A stretch of 64,000 bases of DNA. Origin: Branchiostoma floridae (taxonomy: Eukaryota > Chordata > Leptocardii > Amphioxiformes > Branchiostomatidae). Made by a program: the position numbers and the translations under genes. Below, in pieces: positions 1-29,214 of the stretch (the first letter of the stretch is position 1; each line of letters begins with the position of its first letter). Location: NCBI RefSeq assembly GCF_000003815.2, contig NC_049979.1:11447381-11511380 (forward strand). Direction: 5' to 3'. The notes beneath the pieces are model-generated. The model had not been told where the DNA came from and ran no database searches. It worked only from the letters and a program-made list of their open reading frames with translations.

Positions 1-357
1 CGTCTGCATAGGTAGATAACATAAATAAGTTCAAACTGTCTTGGAAGTGCCATAGAGGCAATATTCATTGTCCATTGCAGCTTAAAGAATCATCATCATA
101 ATGAGTTCTACCAATACAGAACGATATATTTTCAAGCTCAAGTTTAAACAAAAGTTCTGACCCAAAGATAGTAACCACAATCTCTTCAGTGTTACTCAGA
201 TATGCTAAAAATAAATAATAATCAATGCAGATGTAAATAATAGATATTCATACATTAATAGAATGACTTGTCCCCCAGACATAGCAAAGATCCCCCATGC
301 ATCCCCCCAAACAAATCCTGCCTGGGGGTATGCGTACATCAGTCTGTCATGTGTTAC
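1..357. other. CIC intron sequence at the left edge
   Basis: AT-rich DNA just after the donor of the C1 exon. I see no further CIC coding sequence, so this is intron reaching the window edge. Confidence 0.6.
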
Positions 358-15808
<15,451 letters not shown>

Positions 15809-17658
15809 TGTTGTAGCATTGCACTTTAGTTGTAAAGTCCTGAAGTAATCACTTGTCTTGGCAGTTTCTGGAAATGGAAAGAGACAAATTTATCTGCGAC
15901 CATGAAGGTGACATTGAAATATAATAGGTACTTTCCAAGCAGAGGTTTGGCTTTGGCTGGTATTTGACATGTTTTAGGCATTTTTATCAGGCTTTTTATT
16001 TTGGAAAAGTTTTGTTTTTTTTGCTGTTTGGCTAGCTGACAAAAAGAAACCCCGACTAGACACATTGTAGAAAGGTCAGAAACCAATAAGAGGCAACCAT
16101 TTGCTTGGAGAGTAATACTCAGTGCTTAAGAACATTGAACAAGTAAGCATCACATGTTTGTATTTCACAAACGGATATTTCTAACAAACAAATGACACGT
16201 CACTCATTGTTTTGAACTTAATGGGATTTCCCACTAGCAGTATTGATAGTCTGGTTTATAATACGTTTCCTTCCTAAACATTTGTCCCTGGACTCAATGT
16301 TCATTCCACAGTGTCAAAAATAACCCCAACTGTTGTCAGAACTTGACCTTTGGGTCAACCTTTGGGTCAACCATAGTGTAGACCAAATGAAGTCTTTGTC
16401 CCCAATGTCCTCAATACCTGTGATTTCAATCTAGTTTTCTTCTTTTCCCTTGCAGTGTCACAGTGACCTTCATAACTATGCACCCTTTCTGGTTGTACTG
16501 ATGATTACATTAAACCATTTTGTTGACAGCTCCATGAGTAAGTGAATGGCCCAGATCAAGGGGGCATCCCATACAGCCTTGGACAGCATGTAAGCCTCTA
16601 TATTTGTACCTTACATGTGGACCAACTGACATTCATTCCAGAGTGGGAGGGCCTGGGATGTGCTAGTCTTGATACTAGTACTAGTAGTAATACGAGGTAC
16701 TGCAAGGCAGGATAAGGGCCAGGAAAAGGTTAAAGTCATAGGTCATGCTGTATAAATCTTTGTCCGTCCCTTCAGACCTGTAGACACTACACAGGATAAC
16801 GCTACAGTGTATCCGACAATACAGGAACATGAACTGTGTTCCTTCCTAAAACTGTGTTTGTTTACCCCGGGACATTGAACCTTGGCTGGTAGCAGAGCTT
16901 ACCTGTAAAACAAAGACCTGACTAGTGTGATGTAAACATGCACTTAAGCATGACAAGTCCAATCTTTTTTTAGACTGACATCATAATATAATACATAGCA
17001 AGAAATTTGGCTGTTGTTAGAGTCATGAGGTGCTGCTTGGCTTAGTAGGCTAACGTTACATCTTCAAGTCAATTTTTACCCTCAAGTTTCCGTAAAAGCT
17101 TTCTTCTGTCAACACTGCACAGATTGGGAAAATTTGGAATTGATTGATTTCTTAGTACGCGGGAGTATTATGCTGACATTACAGTAAGGTTTAAAGCTAG
17201 ATCTTTTGTGCTACCATTCCAGAAAATCTTGAACAAAGGTTTCATACATGTGATTGCCTGGATTGAGTTAACTTCACATTTACTATAAGACAATTCACCA
17301 TCTGCAGCATGCATTAAGATTTATGGGCCACCATAATTTTTCAAGTTGTTTATGGACCCTGTACATCTACTATTGTCATGAAGTTGAATGTTGACTCATC
17401 TCAACTGCATATACATGTTCACTGCAAACACACAGACCTGCATAGCTAATTATTCCAGTCATGTTACATCATTGGTGACTACATTTTCCCAGGGCACATC
17501 AGGATACAATATGTGTAACGTAATACTAATCTAAGCAATCCACCTCCCATAAAACTTGACCATAGCTTGTCCAGAAAACAAGATACCAAAATTGGAAGCT
17601 CTTGCTGTAGTACCTAGAAAAGCTACCAGGGAGCCAAGAATCATCAATGGCTTCACAA

Positions 17659-17703
17659 ATAGACACACACACACACACACACACAAACAAACACACACAC
17701 ACA
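17659..17703. repeat. CA dinucleotide microsatellite
   Basis: An ACACAC run with one interruption (ACAAACAAACAC). Frames on the opposite strand encode Cys/Val strings and are not genes. Confidence 0.9.
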
Positions 17704-18394
17704 TACACAAACAGTTCCTGGACTGGAGAATGTAATGACAGCATATGCCTGCAAACATACCTGTAGATTGTCAGGTTCATCAAAATGTAGTCAAATTTCA
17801 TGCCCTTTTTCATTGTGCCTGCATTGACTGCATTCTGAGGTGAGAAATTTGACCATAAACTGACCAAATAGAAATGACTGCTGCCAATCCCCAAATAGGG
17901 ATAGTTCAAGAGGGCCTCTTTGGCTTCCTCAGTCAAAAGGTCAATGGACAGAAGGAAGTGCTAATGAATGAATTAACATAAAAACAACAAGACCTACATA
18001 CCAAAATCCAAATATCGAGACAATCCACCCTAGCATTTTTAAGTTATGTTAACATCACAGACAAACACACAAACACAGACTTCTCAAAACATAACCTTAT
18101 TGGCAAAGGTAAATGTAATTACATGTACATACATGTACAGGTCTGGGCATGTATGGCCTAAAAGGCCCTAGGCTAAGGGAAGAAGAGGGGAGGCACAAAG
18201 TATTCTATCAAATAAAAGAAGGAGGTTACAATAACCCCCTTGCATAAAACTAATAATTGCACATTATCAACTTCCCTACATTTCATACAATGGACCCACC
18301 TTAGAACCCTAATCTGATGCCAAATTAACATTACAGGTCTGAGCTCTGATCTTTCTGATAAGTAACAACAGGTCTGAAATGTTGGTGACACACG

Positions 18395-18765
18395 TGTGCA
18401 ACACATACAAACAAAAAATACATACATGCACCCTCATACACACATAATATGCACATATAAACACAGACACACACCAACACACACACGCACATACACTGAC
18501 ACGCATGCGTGCACACACACACCGACACACACACATATCCACACACATATCCACATACTCACACACAAGACACACTAACACACATGCGTACACACCGACA
18601 CACACACATCCACATAACGCTACTACACACACACACACACACACATATGCACACACACACACATCCACAAACCAGGTATATATGGGGACCCATATCGGAA
18701 GATTTGCACGCATTTGCACGCGCATGAAAACTCACACACACACATACACAATAATTACACACACA
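18395..18765. repeat. Long compound CA-rich microsatellite
   Basis: About 370 bp dominated by CACA runs mixed with ACACAT, CACGCA and CACCGACA units. It explains the His/Thr-rich frames on the plus strand and the Cys/Val-rich frames on the minus strand. Confidence 0.9.
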
Positions 18766-19260
18766 CCAGATGATCAGGTACCATCAATTCAACTTCACCT
18801 GTATCAACAATCTGGGTTGTTTTTCTACAACTGTGACATCTGACCTCATTCGTGGAGAATGTGTTGACTAGTATTGTGTGTGGATGAGCCAGCCTGGAGC
18901 GGTCTGCTCTGCAGGCCATTGACAATCTCTGTCAGCCTGCGAACCGTTACTGATCGCACTCAAGTAGATAAAATTGTAGTTAACATATCGACCAGCTGGC
19001 TGTGATGATCCTGAAGACGACAGATTTTGATACATACTTGAGGGCCGACATAATATAGCTTGGGTATGCATGCCTGTTTGGTAGACCTGACATCCCTCTA
19101 TGCATAATAAACTCCTCCTGGGCGATTTGCATCGTATGAACTGTCTACCACGACCTTCCATTTATAAACCAGACATATATGCATGGGGTTTGCCAATTGA
19201 AACTTGACCCCCCCCCCCCTTCCAGCCAGCAAAACCCTTAGAGAGTGAGCTGAATACGAG

Positions 19261-19374
19261 NNNNNNNNNNNNNNNNNNNNNNNNNNNNNNNNNNNNNNNN
19301 NNNNNNNNNNNNNNNNNNNNNNNNNNNNNNNNNNNNNNNNNNNNNNNNNNNNNNNNNNNNNNNNNNNNNNNNNN
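19261..19374. other. Assembly gap (114 N)
   Basis: Unsequenced bases. The left flank has a C run (CCCCCCCCCC near 19207-19218), a likely cause of the gap. Confidence 0.99.
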
Positions 19375-19770
19375 ATCCAGGAAGCGGAGCTCGCAGGCGG
19401 AGGCGAGCTGGAGTAAAGACGATCATGGCAGCTACAAATCGATCGCATGCAGCGTAACACACTCGTAACAAGCAACCCCCCACAAATACTACCGCAACGC
19501 CAGCCATTTCTCACCCAGACCCTGCGCCAGACGCCGGGTGATCGCTACAATCGAGTCTGCCTCACCTACATGTCCGGGCTACGGCGGCACGGCTCTTGTA
19601 GTAAGCCCTGAGACCGGGGCTTGCTGCAGATCGCAGAGCACGTACTACGTTTCCATCAGTTTCCATCACAAAGCAGGCCCTGCCGGGCGGCGGCGCTGAT
19701 TGGTGGGCGCTGCATGAAGCAAACAGGGAAATGCTCCGCAGCGCCGCCTATCAATGAATTACTGACAGCC
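19375..19770 (-). promoter_or_regulatory. GC-rich block, candidate CIC promoter or first-exon region
   Basis: Much richer in G+C and CpG than its surroundings, and upstream of CIC on the minus strand. No coding exon is recognisable. CIC-type octamers TCAATGAA (19751-19758) and TTCATTCA (19810-19817) lie at its edge. Assigning it to CIC is inference from position and composition. Confidence 0.3.
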
Positions 19771-21408
19771 CCGGATTGCCCCAAAACAACTAAAGCTTCA
19801 ATCAGCTCATTCATTCACGGCATTAAAAATATGCACGGATTTTATCCATTGCATTGGCTTCCAAGCTGAACCCACGCCTAGACAATGGACCAATGTTACC
19901 AATAGCATCGCTTTTGGAGCGAATATCACCAAATACCAGGTGGAGTGCAAGCAACGTAAACAGTTATTTTTGTTCAAACTGCCCAGTATTGGTCATTGAG
20001 AATCGTGCATGAATGGATCGAAGTTGAGATGTTGGCAAGTTTGCCAATGTGATCACAATACAGAAGGGTCGCATTGAGAGCGGACCCCAAGCATGCTAAG
20101 ACAGGAGACAGCCACCCTAGCTGGTATGTCACCTGCCTGTACGTGTCCTGACCCTGGTCGGGGTGAGAGTTAAGTAATGACACGTGTCTCCACTCAAGGC
20201 CTAATTATCTCCAAGCAGATCTTGGGAGGAAAAATCTTAGATTTTTGGGGTTGTCCTGTTAATATCTGACACTCTTACAATTGCAGAAAACGTTACGGAT
20301 TTATTTCCCAACATCTGATTGGATCATTGAAATTAGTTCAAGGGACGAGAGCTGACCAATAACTGTTGGAGTTTAATGATCTACAAGCAGATGTGAGGTC
20401 CGGCTCCGTCATGTTTTACGACTTTGTGTACCATTTTGTACGTCTTTTTAGTGGTACGGTAAGTCTTCAGAGAGACGAAGAGCTATTGAAAACGTGGCCT
20501 ACTAGAAAGTATTATTCAAAAATGGGACTGAGTCGGACCTTATATCTGCTTGGCTACATAGGAGCCCTTAAGATGAAATAGGTAAATAAATCGTGGCTGT
20601 TTGTAATCTTCTACTAGATATTTGGAGGGTAAAATTGTGACGGTTTCTAACTGCCAGCCAAGATCTGATCGCACCAGAAAGCGTCACAATTTTGTCCCCA
20701 AAGTTTGCCTGGAGATCAGCCAATAAGATGATAGAGGTTCACTTTCTCCTGATTCAATCAATGTTTTTAGATTTGAAGTGTTTTGCATCACAGAAAACAA
20801 ATCATTGGATATTCGTTGTGAATGCTCTTAACTAAGTGTTGCTTGAATGGCATGCATTGAATGTTCGTACTGGCTGAGCATACTGACTGAGCTGGCTTTC
20901 ACATTTAAGGTCTGGGAAAACCCATTTGGGGTGTTCAAAAAATACATGTTGCAGTTAAGTGTGGACTCTAAGTTTTTGTCATAAAGTGTCTTATAGCAAG
21001 TCGATAATTTATGCAGATTTGTATGACGTCATGATGACGTCATCAAGCATTATGGGGCCACGCCCATTTTCATAAAAAATGAACCTACAGGCTGGGGATT
21101 GGAGATAAGTCAATGGAATCTCTTGTAATATGTCTTACATTTACAGCAGAGCCCCCATGGAGACGTAAGCGGTACTGCAGAACACAATGCTGGTTAGGTT
21201 GCTTGCATTGATCTCCAAGCAGATGTATGGTTCTGCCAAATGTTTTATGTCCTTGATGACGTTATTTTGTAGAAAAATAAGTAAATCTGCAGAAAGCGGC
21301 TCAAAATATGTCTTCTATGTCTTTTAAGTGCATGTACTATTAATATGTTACGTTTTCAAGAACATTTCCCCCCAAAAATATACTTGACAAGTAACCTTAA
21401 GCTGAGAC

Positions 21409-21838
21409 TAGGGGTGGGTTACACCGGTACAGAAAATTCAGGTCCAGGTCCGGTTTAGGTCCAGAGGATCAGGTCCAGGTCCGGACCTGAACAAGATGCA
21501 GTATGACTCAAACCAATGGTCCATTTAACTACAAAGAAATCTGTTTGGTGGAGTATTAGACTTACACTGGCATTTAAAAATCCTACAACGCTAACTGCAC
21601 CTGTACAATTGGCTGTAAAACTTGGTAGAAATTACTATAAACTCTACTCTACTTCACTCTTGTTATTTTCTTCCACCTGCAAGTGCTAAAACGTGTGAAT
21701 GCCTGATAAAATAATCTGTTAATTTTCTAATCGGTCCAACATCCGGTCTACCTAATTTTTTCAGGACCGTTTTTTCTGGACCGGTCCAACAAGAAAAAAC
21801 GGTTTTGTACAGGTACGCTGTACCGATACCCAGCCCTA
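21409..21838. mobile_element. hAT-like MITE, 430 bp
   Basis: The left end reads TAGGGGTGGGTTACACCGGTAC and the right end reversed reads TAGGGCTGGGTATCGGTAC, imperfect terminal inverted repeats. Flanks GCTGAGAC (21401-21408) and CTTGAGAC (21839-21846) fit a decayed 8-bp target duplication, the hAT hallmark. The interior has several GGTCCAGGTCCGG phrases. No transposase. Confidence 0.65.
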
Positions 21839-21949
21839 CTTGAGACACTTTCTACATTTTTCTAGTGCAGTACACATATTGCTAAAACTTTATGCAAATA
21901 ATATCTTTTTCTACATATTTTCACTTGAGTAGTTGAGGACATTCATGAC

Positions 21950-22055
21950 AAGTGTGTTTTCCAAGGGTAGAACATTGGGATCTGCTAAGGATTTTAACCC
22001 AGAGCCTTTAGATTCTTGATCAACAACCCTAATTACAAGGCCACCATACCAACAA
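21950..22055 (-). repeat. tRNA-derived SINE fragment
   Basis: Minus strand: A-box-like TGGTGGCCTTGTAATTAGGG, B-box-like GGGTTAAAATCC, then CCCTTGGAAAACACACTT. Degraded copy of the family seen at 10060-10213. Confidence 0.5.
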
Positions 22056-24002
22056 TTAAAGAATGCTGCCCTAACTTCTAGCGAGACAGACAGAGATGAT
22101 AACACAGAAACCATACTTTGGCCAGAACTCTTTATTTCAGGGCTTAATTACTGACAGGATGTCACAATTGAAGTTTGAACACACGATGTAGTGCATGACG
22201 TGACTCTGCTATCAAGTGTAGGCTGGCCAGTCGTTCAACAAAGTCTAATACCTGAGCTATAGCTTTGCATTTATATAGAGGGACTGTAAGTTACCCTTAT
22301 TCACAATATCCTTCATACATTTCATACATGTTCTTGATTACACAACATTTTGAGATACATGTACCATAGAAAGAAAAGAATTCTGTCATTGAATGGGAAA
22401 TGTTCTCTCAGTTAGAAGCATATTAATCTATTTATTCATATTACAAAATGGCTCAACAAATTTTGTAGATGCAAACCCACCAGTAAGAAATCAACCAGAT
22501 CTGAACTCCTTGTCAGCAATCTCAACCCAACTCCAGCTCCATTATTTCCAGGGCACTGTTTTATGTCCAACAAGCTCCACCCTCTACTTTCATATCGAAC
22601 CTACCTCATATTAAACATTGGCAATGCATCAGGAGTAAAAAAAAGAATCACATTTTATGTTAGTTGCATTTGTACAAGCACCTCACACCACTACCAAAGA
22701 TATGGACTTGACGCTTCACTCATGACAAAGAAAACAGCAAACTAATCTCCCAGCAGATGATGGGTTAGAACATTGTAACATCTTCCAACAGGCCAACTTT
22801 TCTAATTTTCTAACAGTACACTACTAGGGTTAAGTGCCATCAGAAAAGGTGGCCTTCAGAAAACCTTACGATTTTCCACACCAACAACTGCTTGGAGATT
22901 GCAAGGAAAAAACAGTACAGTACAATGGTGTCCATTACTGTCAGGAAATTTACCTGTGCAGGCAAACATACATTTCATCACTTTCTACTGCAACTACTGA
23001 TCAGCACAGACTGCACACAACACAGTAGGTGGATTAAGATAAATATCAAATCATACAATAAACTTGATAAATAAACTTGCAGACCACTCGATCTTATTCT
23101 GGCCTTGTTTATCAGGTTTATCAAACTGAAAGAAATTTACTAAAACAACACACAAACAAGACAATGGCACTCCATACTAGTATATTGCTATGTACAGTTT
23201 CAGAACTAGGGGATAATGCCATGCTGGAGTGAAGTACATGGTATGAGAGTTTAACAATTTCTGATTCTATTGTTTCTTGAAAAGAAAACCTTACTGGACA
23301 AGAAGACCTTGGGAGGGTTCAGGATGACATCCACCTCCATGATAACTGTACAAAACACAACATTGTAGACATGGCTCCAGCTGTTTTTAGCATTCTAATG
23401 ATCTAACATTGGTCAATTAGCATGACCTCTGAGCAGATGTAGGGTACAGCCCAGTGTTTTTTCCATGTCTAGGTTCTTATCCCTTCATTTCCCTAAGGAT
23501 AAGACACAGACCACCAAAAAGATGTAGACTGTGCCTGAAAGCATGCATCTCCTTGGAGATTAAAGTTAGAAATCCCATCCATGCCTACAATGTTGTGACA
23601 AGTACAAGTAAGTACAAACAGAACAATGCTGGGGCAATATACATGTACATTGTACAAGTACATTGTACTCAGTACAGCTTGGAGGAAAGCATAACATCAT
23701 GTGATATGACATCAGGCCATCTGCACTGTAGTAGAAATGGTACAAGGTGGCACATTCCTGCTGAAGATTGGAATAGCAGACTTGATTTCATAATCACAAT
23801 TCATTTTATCACGAATTTCATCATTTTATCATGAATTTTCATTTTATCAACAGAATGATAATCTGACAGCTCATAATGATTGCCACCCTACATATATGGA
23901 GTGCGAATGACCACCTGTCAACTTTCAATACTTGAAAAAATACCCTATTGATATAGATTTCTAATCTAATACAATTAACACATATGATTTGCAATAAGTA
24001 GT

Positions 24003-25582
24003 CTATTTATTTTCCTCTCCCATGTGCTCCTCCATCCCGTCACTCTCCGTGACCAGCGCCCTCTCCAGGATGACACGCCCCTCCTTGTATCTCTGGTTCT
24101 CCTCCGTGGCAAACTCGTAGATCCAGCCCAGCTTGGCGTCGCAGTTCTTGCAGGAAACATCCCGGACCATGTGCCTGCCGGTCAGCATGACGCGGTCTTG
24201 GACCTCGCTGTAGTTCAGGTTTACCACCTTGTTGAACAGGAAGGCCCGCCCAGTGGCTCCTACAGGAGGCAAACACATATTATCAACAACTTTAGGTTCT
24301 AAATTTCCACAATGCCCATGCAATCCAAACAGTGCTGTTTCCCTGAGCTTTATTATTTTTATTCCCACTCATTGTTTGGCAGCCCATGTTGTTGATTTTC
24401 ATTGGCATGATGTTCCAGATTTCTTGAAAAAGGATAAGGTGACATTTTGTCTGTGCCCACAAATGAATTTCAGTCCCGGAACTAAGGGAAGTATTCTTGA
24501 GACAGCCCCGAATCCACACATAACTACAGCTTGGGCAAACTCTGTCACATCAACTCATTTCCCTGTATCTCCGACATCTTTGAGTGATAATACCGTTACA
24601 ACAAGAAGACCATAATCACTCCCCAAAACTAATTCAGACTTTCTCCTTTCATGTTCATCTTCTATTTACAGCAGTCTAATTCTTTAAAAATCCAAGAGAA
24701 AAGACACTGAATTGTTGTGGAGTTACCAAGCTTTGCAAGTCCCACTGTGTCTGCCATGAACATGTATTGTCCTTGATTATATTCCAAATCCTAATCTACT
24801 GCCATCTCCATGGGGACCTGAATATCAAATTGGATGCACAAAGCACCAGCAATCCAATCAGCCTGTTGGAAAGGTATTACTTTTCTTGCGGAAAATGTGT
24901 CCAACACTATCTAGAAAATACAAGTACATTTATCAAAAGGTTCCTGAATAAATCATTTCCAATTTCATCTTTTCAAAATATTGGGTACAATTGTATCAGG
25001 GATTTTCAATCCCAGTGAATCACCACATTAATACCCTAGACATATGCTGCTTTAATGCTTTAGTACCACTGCAGTCATCATAGGGTATATGAAAAGTGTT
25101 CCAAAAATAACCTTTGTTGCTTAGCAAGTAAAAATGAACACACTGTCGTTAGACTGGCACTAACACAATGCATATTGACCCAAACCCTTATCTTTTCTAT
25201 AAGTGAGAAAAAGCCATTATGAATCATAGAAGCCCGAGTCAGAGGTATCCCATACTAAGGAATTAGCCTGGATGATATTTTAAAGTGCAAATGCTCTGAA
25301 ACTTCTTAAAAACATTGGAGAAATGCATCTAATACTTCAGAAATAACATTTTCGTCTGCCTTGCCCTTAAAATTATGGGAAAAATGGATCTGAAGCTTCC
25401 GAAAACCCCGGGCATGCTAGATCATGCTAAACCATTGCTGATCTAATCCAGCTGAACCATAAATGGCTGTTACCTGTGAATCTTGTGGAAATCAACTCTG
25501 ATCGGTTTGTCAAGATGGTGTCACACGTTGCGCAGGAGAAGAGCCTGGTTCCGCCGATGTGATCCAGGAATATGCGACCCAT
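24003..25582 (-). CDS. YPEL5: Yippee-like 5 (YPEL5), 121 aa
   Basis: Two coding exons: 25582-25474 (109 nt) and 24259-24003 (257 nt, stop TAG). They join at phase 1 across TTCACAG|GTAACA and CTGTAG|GAGCC to give 121 residues, the same length as human YPEL5, with near-identity throughout ([17 protein letters not shown] at the start, [20 protein letters not shown] in the middle, [15 protein letters not shown] near the end). The zinc-binding pattern is complete: C17-x2-C20-x52-C73-x2-C76. The Yippee domain has a small beta-fold related to cereblon's thalidomide-binding domain. YPEL5 associates with RanBPM and the CTLH/GID ubiquitin ligase. The ATG is fixed by similarity; the exon's upstream part (25614-25583) is 5' UTR. 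Confidence 0.97.
24260..25473. other. YPEL5 intron between the coding exons
   Basis: A 1.2-kb AT-rich intron. I see no repeats of note and no other gene. Confidence 0.8.
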
Positions 25583-25614
25583 CTTCTCACTTAGAGTGTT
25601 GGAGGGCGAGTATG

Positions 25615-28600
25615 CTGCATAACACAGAAATATACACAGGAAATTTAGATATGAGAAATTCACTCAATGTCTGAAAAGTGGAAGGGAGAAAAAAAAGTGC
25701 ATGTAACCTGTGTCTTTGCTAATGACTACTAGCATCTCATATGTTATTGTATGTTATAATAATAACATAACTGATGTGTTAACTAGAAGAAACATTGCCA
25801 TTTGTCATTTTTTTGTATTTTTTTTTTGGGGGGGGGTCAAGGACATTTCAACTTAGTCAGCGCATTTTGTCTATGTAATAAAATGTTCATTTGCTAATAG
25901 TAATGTTCTTGTTTTTATGTGTCTATGTATTTCAGCAATGAACTTTTAGTAAACATGTTGTGGTCAAGCTGCAGCAGTGGGAATGTCACCAAGAGTTGAC
26001 ATTAGAAATCCATCTCCAGGAGTTTTCTTTGATTTTATCAATGACCCATTATCAGAGATAAAATCATGAGATTCTTATCACTCCAATCCACTGTATTCCC
26101 TAGAGGAGGAAGGTTGGTAGTCCTTGGCTTCCAGAAAGAAGCACTTAGCTGCAACAAGATGCATAATTTCTACGTCTCATCAAGGCATATCTACAAACGC
26201 ACATGTACGAACGCACGCACACAAACACACGTATGCACACACACAAAAATGTCACAGCCTAAAGTATAACCTCCATTCTTCGTAGAGGTAATAATAAAAT
26301 AAAAACAACTTGTGTGCACAACTGGCAAGCATCCAAGGTCAAAACAACATAGTCATATGACATGTATAGCAGAAGATATGGCTTTCAGAGCACGAACCAC
26401 ATTAAGGCCAAGGCTATGAACTAGATTTCAAGACACATCTTGATTAACAACAACAGCAGTTTGTAAAGAGCACTTAGCTCAGTTGGCACAGAAAGTAGGA
26501 AGTATGGATATCTTAATTTAATGCTACAAGGACCAAGTGCTCCACAACGTGCCAAGTCAATTACTTGTTTGACTGCTCAAACATGTCTTAATTTTCCTTG
26601 TGTCCCATGGAATACCTGCTGAGTGAATCCAGAAATGACCTTGCTTAGGATGATGGGACAACTAACATGAAAAGCTGATAGACACTAAAGTCTCCATCTG
26701 TGCTGCTATTTCACAGCAAGTGATAATTGGCAGATAAATCGATCTGATAGCAAAATACACCCTGACTAATTTGTTTACATTTCTTACTAATCTTAGGGGA
26801 TTTCTTGAACCAGACCTAATCATAAGACTGCAATCATCAAAAATCAAGTCTTTGAACAAGCTTGTATTGGATCTCTGCAGCAAAAGGAAGGTTTTGGTTA
26901 ATTGTCCTTCTAAACAAGTGTGACAGCCAACACAGACTTGCAGCAAACAAAGAATGACCTTTGACCTACCAGCATTTAAAGCCCAACAAGCAACTATTTG
27001 TCATGGCGCTCAACTTATTTGGATTCTCAAACAATATTAGTTACTAGGTATTCCTACCTAATATGCCTGTAACAGGCAAGAATACAACAGTCACTCAAAG
27101 AACATATCTAACTAAGGAAGGAAGATTAGACATACATGTGTATGAGGTGTTCAGTTACAATGTATACATTGGCTTTTCAAATCTAGACAATCAGGTCATA
27201 ATTCAACAGTGAGCTACACTACCTTCATAACACATTGATTTGCAATTCTCAGCTGCTTTCATACTTGCAGATGCCAAAATTCTATACTGCATGGTCAGCA
27301 TTTTATTATGCCTTTGACTTGACAATTAAATCACCTTATTATGACATTTACCACCCCTTGTCTTAGTTAACTATCATTTTGTAGAGTTGCCCTTCTGTGC
27401 CAATCCTGCAACATAAGTATGACAATCAAGTTGTATCAGAGGTGAATAATTAGCTTGACCTGAACACAGGCAGGTGTGCAGGAGACCACAACGTCCCTAT
27501 TTCAGGCATCAGGCCCCAGCAACAGTCACACGATACCCTCCGCTGAGGAACAAAGGCAAGGCAGATTCATAAAGGTCGGGAGAAAAAAAAGACTTTGCAG
27601 CGGGCCTCACAGGTCTGCATATATGCACAATGGTAGCTGCTACCCTTATCACAAACCTCACACAATCAGACTGGAAGAGTCAAAGCAATTGCAGTGCACA
27701 ATATCAGCCAGAGGTGCCCCTGTATGAAAGGAGGGCCTATGCCTCACATACTGCTGGTATTGACAGCCACATGTCTTTAAATTGGTATCGGTTCATTGAT
27801 AAGTCAGAACATAAAGGGCTTAAACACAAAGGGGCTTTGCTGTATAAACATGCCCTCTGCAACAGCTAGAATACCTAGTGACTTACAATTGCACTGCCTA
27901 TGACATTACATTATACCAATTTGATTGTCCACTAAACTAAACAATAGTCAAACAATCAACCATTCTATCCCACATTGAACAAGATAATAACTAGGGGGGA
28001 TGTTGTAAGTACAGCTATGCTAAAGACTGGTTAGGCAGTTTGCAGGAACAAAACAAACATTTAATAGTTGATGTTCAATGTTCTATGCAGTCTGCAAATA
28101 TCAGTATCATTCACCTGTGCATAGTACAAAATGTATTATGTTTAACCAAAGAGGTTGGTTACAAGCACACTGTGTAGTTTCCACACTACAGCTGCACATT
28201 ATGCTAAAATGACTTAGGTAACATTAAAATATCATCAAACATGCATGAAATTGTCCAGCATAAATAAGCTAAGTAACAATTTTTTGTTAAGGCAATGGAG
28301 AAGAGAGCTGAACCAACATTATTGTTTTATGATCTGTATTTCTACTGTTGATTAATACTTACTGACCTCCAATGCATGTCTGCCAATACATTTTAATTGC
28401 AGCTGCTTGGGGTCAAAGGTCTCAACAAACAGCTGTTTGCATGGGCTATTCCAAAGTATTTAACATCACATAAACATTTTACAAAGGTGGGTACTTTCAT
28501 TTTCAACACTGCCTGTCATATGGTCTTTAATCATACGTATTCTGGGAAGCAAAAAGGATGTCATCATCACAACATGGGAAATTATTATATTCTGAAGCCG

Positions 28601-29098
28601 ACCAATGAGGTAGAAGATATCATGTGATCTGAATGGAATATTCTCTCAGCTGATGCCACAAAAATCCTTTAAAATAATACAATATCTTTCAGGAATAGAA
28701 TTGTGATTTTTACCTTCGAGTATGTTTATCTGCTTGTTCCAAATAGAAGTCTGGAAACGTTGCAGAAGGGTTCTGGAAAACGGAACATTTCCACCGTAAA
28801 TTTCGCAGGTAAACAAAATTATTCTAATCAGCCGATTGCCTCACACGTAACCACGTCACATACTGGAAATCCCAATCATACTGTTCAGAAACACTTCCTC
28901 TCTACCTACAAAACTCCAGAGTGACACATACACATTCAGGGTGTCTACATTTCCAGATACCTGTGGAAAATACAACCAAATAGCAAATGGAAATCAAGGG
29001 AATACGCAGCTAAAAACAGACTGCCACTCAGATCTGTCGCGCCATATTTTCTTTCAAACCGATGACTAGGGAGTCACAATTTTTTCTCAATACTCACA
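25615..29098 (-). other. YPEL5 first intron and candidate non-coding first exon end
   Basis: The YPEL5 start codon exon begins at an acceptor (TTATGCAG|, 25615), so at least one untranslated exon lies upstream. A strong donor on the minus strand, AAAAT|GTGAGTATT, ends a candidate exon at 29098, directly below the CRE-containing promoter. The ~3.5 kb between has no recognised gene and a short CA-rich stretch near 26210-26243. Confidence 0.55.
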
Positions 29099-29214
29099 TT
29101 TTGACGACGTTTAGGAAAAGTTTGAACTTCAGACGACCTCGAGGAACAATCTGCCCACACAGTCAGCACAGTTTGGAGCGAAATACTGCTGTAGAGTCGA
29201 CAGAATTCGGCTGT

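Larger units (their letters stand above)
15809..19260. other. Region upstream of the visible CIC start; no recognised exons
   Basis: AT-rich non-coding sequence with a CA run at about 17659-17703 and a long CA-rich compound microsatellite at about 18395-18765. Frames crossing these repeats are low-complexity artefacts. It probably holds CIC 5' introns or upstream DNA. There is a TGAATGAA octamer at 17965-17972 and a short duplication (ACCTTTGGGTCA twice, near 16350-16370). Confidence 0.55.
19871..24002. other. Intergenic region between CIC and YPEL5
   Basis: AT-rich DNA holding a hAT-like MITE (21409-21838), a SINE fragment (about 21950-22055) and several copies of a CTCCAAGCAGAT phrase (20208, 20376 variant, 21210) with an inverted copy near 20547. 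The right part (about 22100-24002) may include the YPEL5 3' UTR; a minus-strand AATAAA sits at about 22127-22132. I see no coding gene. Confidence 0.5.

Noticed and set aside
18309..18843. Several His/Thr-rich and Cys/Val-rich frames on both strands
   Set aside because: They arise from CA/GT repeats, which stay open in several frames; no splice or domain support.
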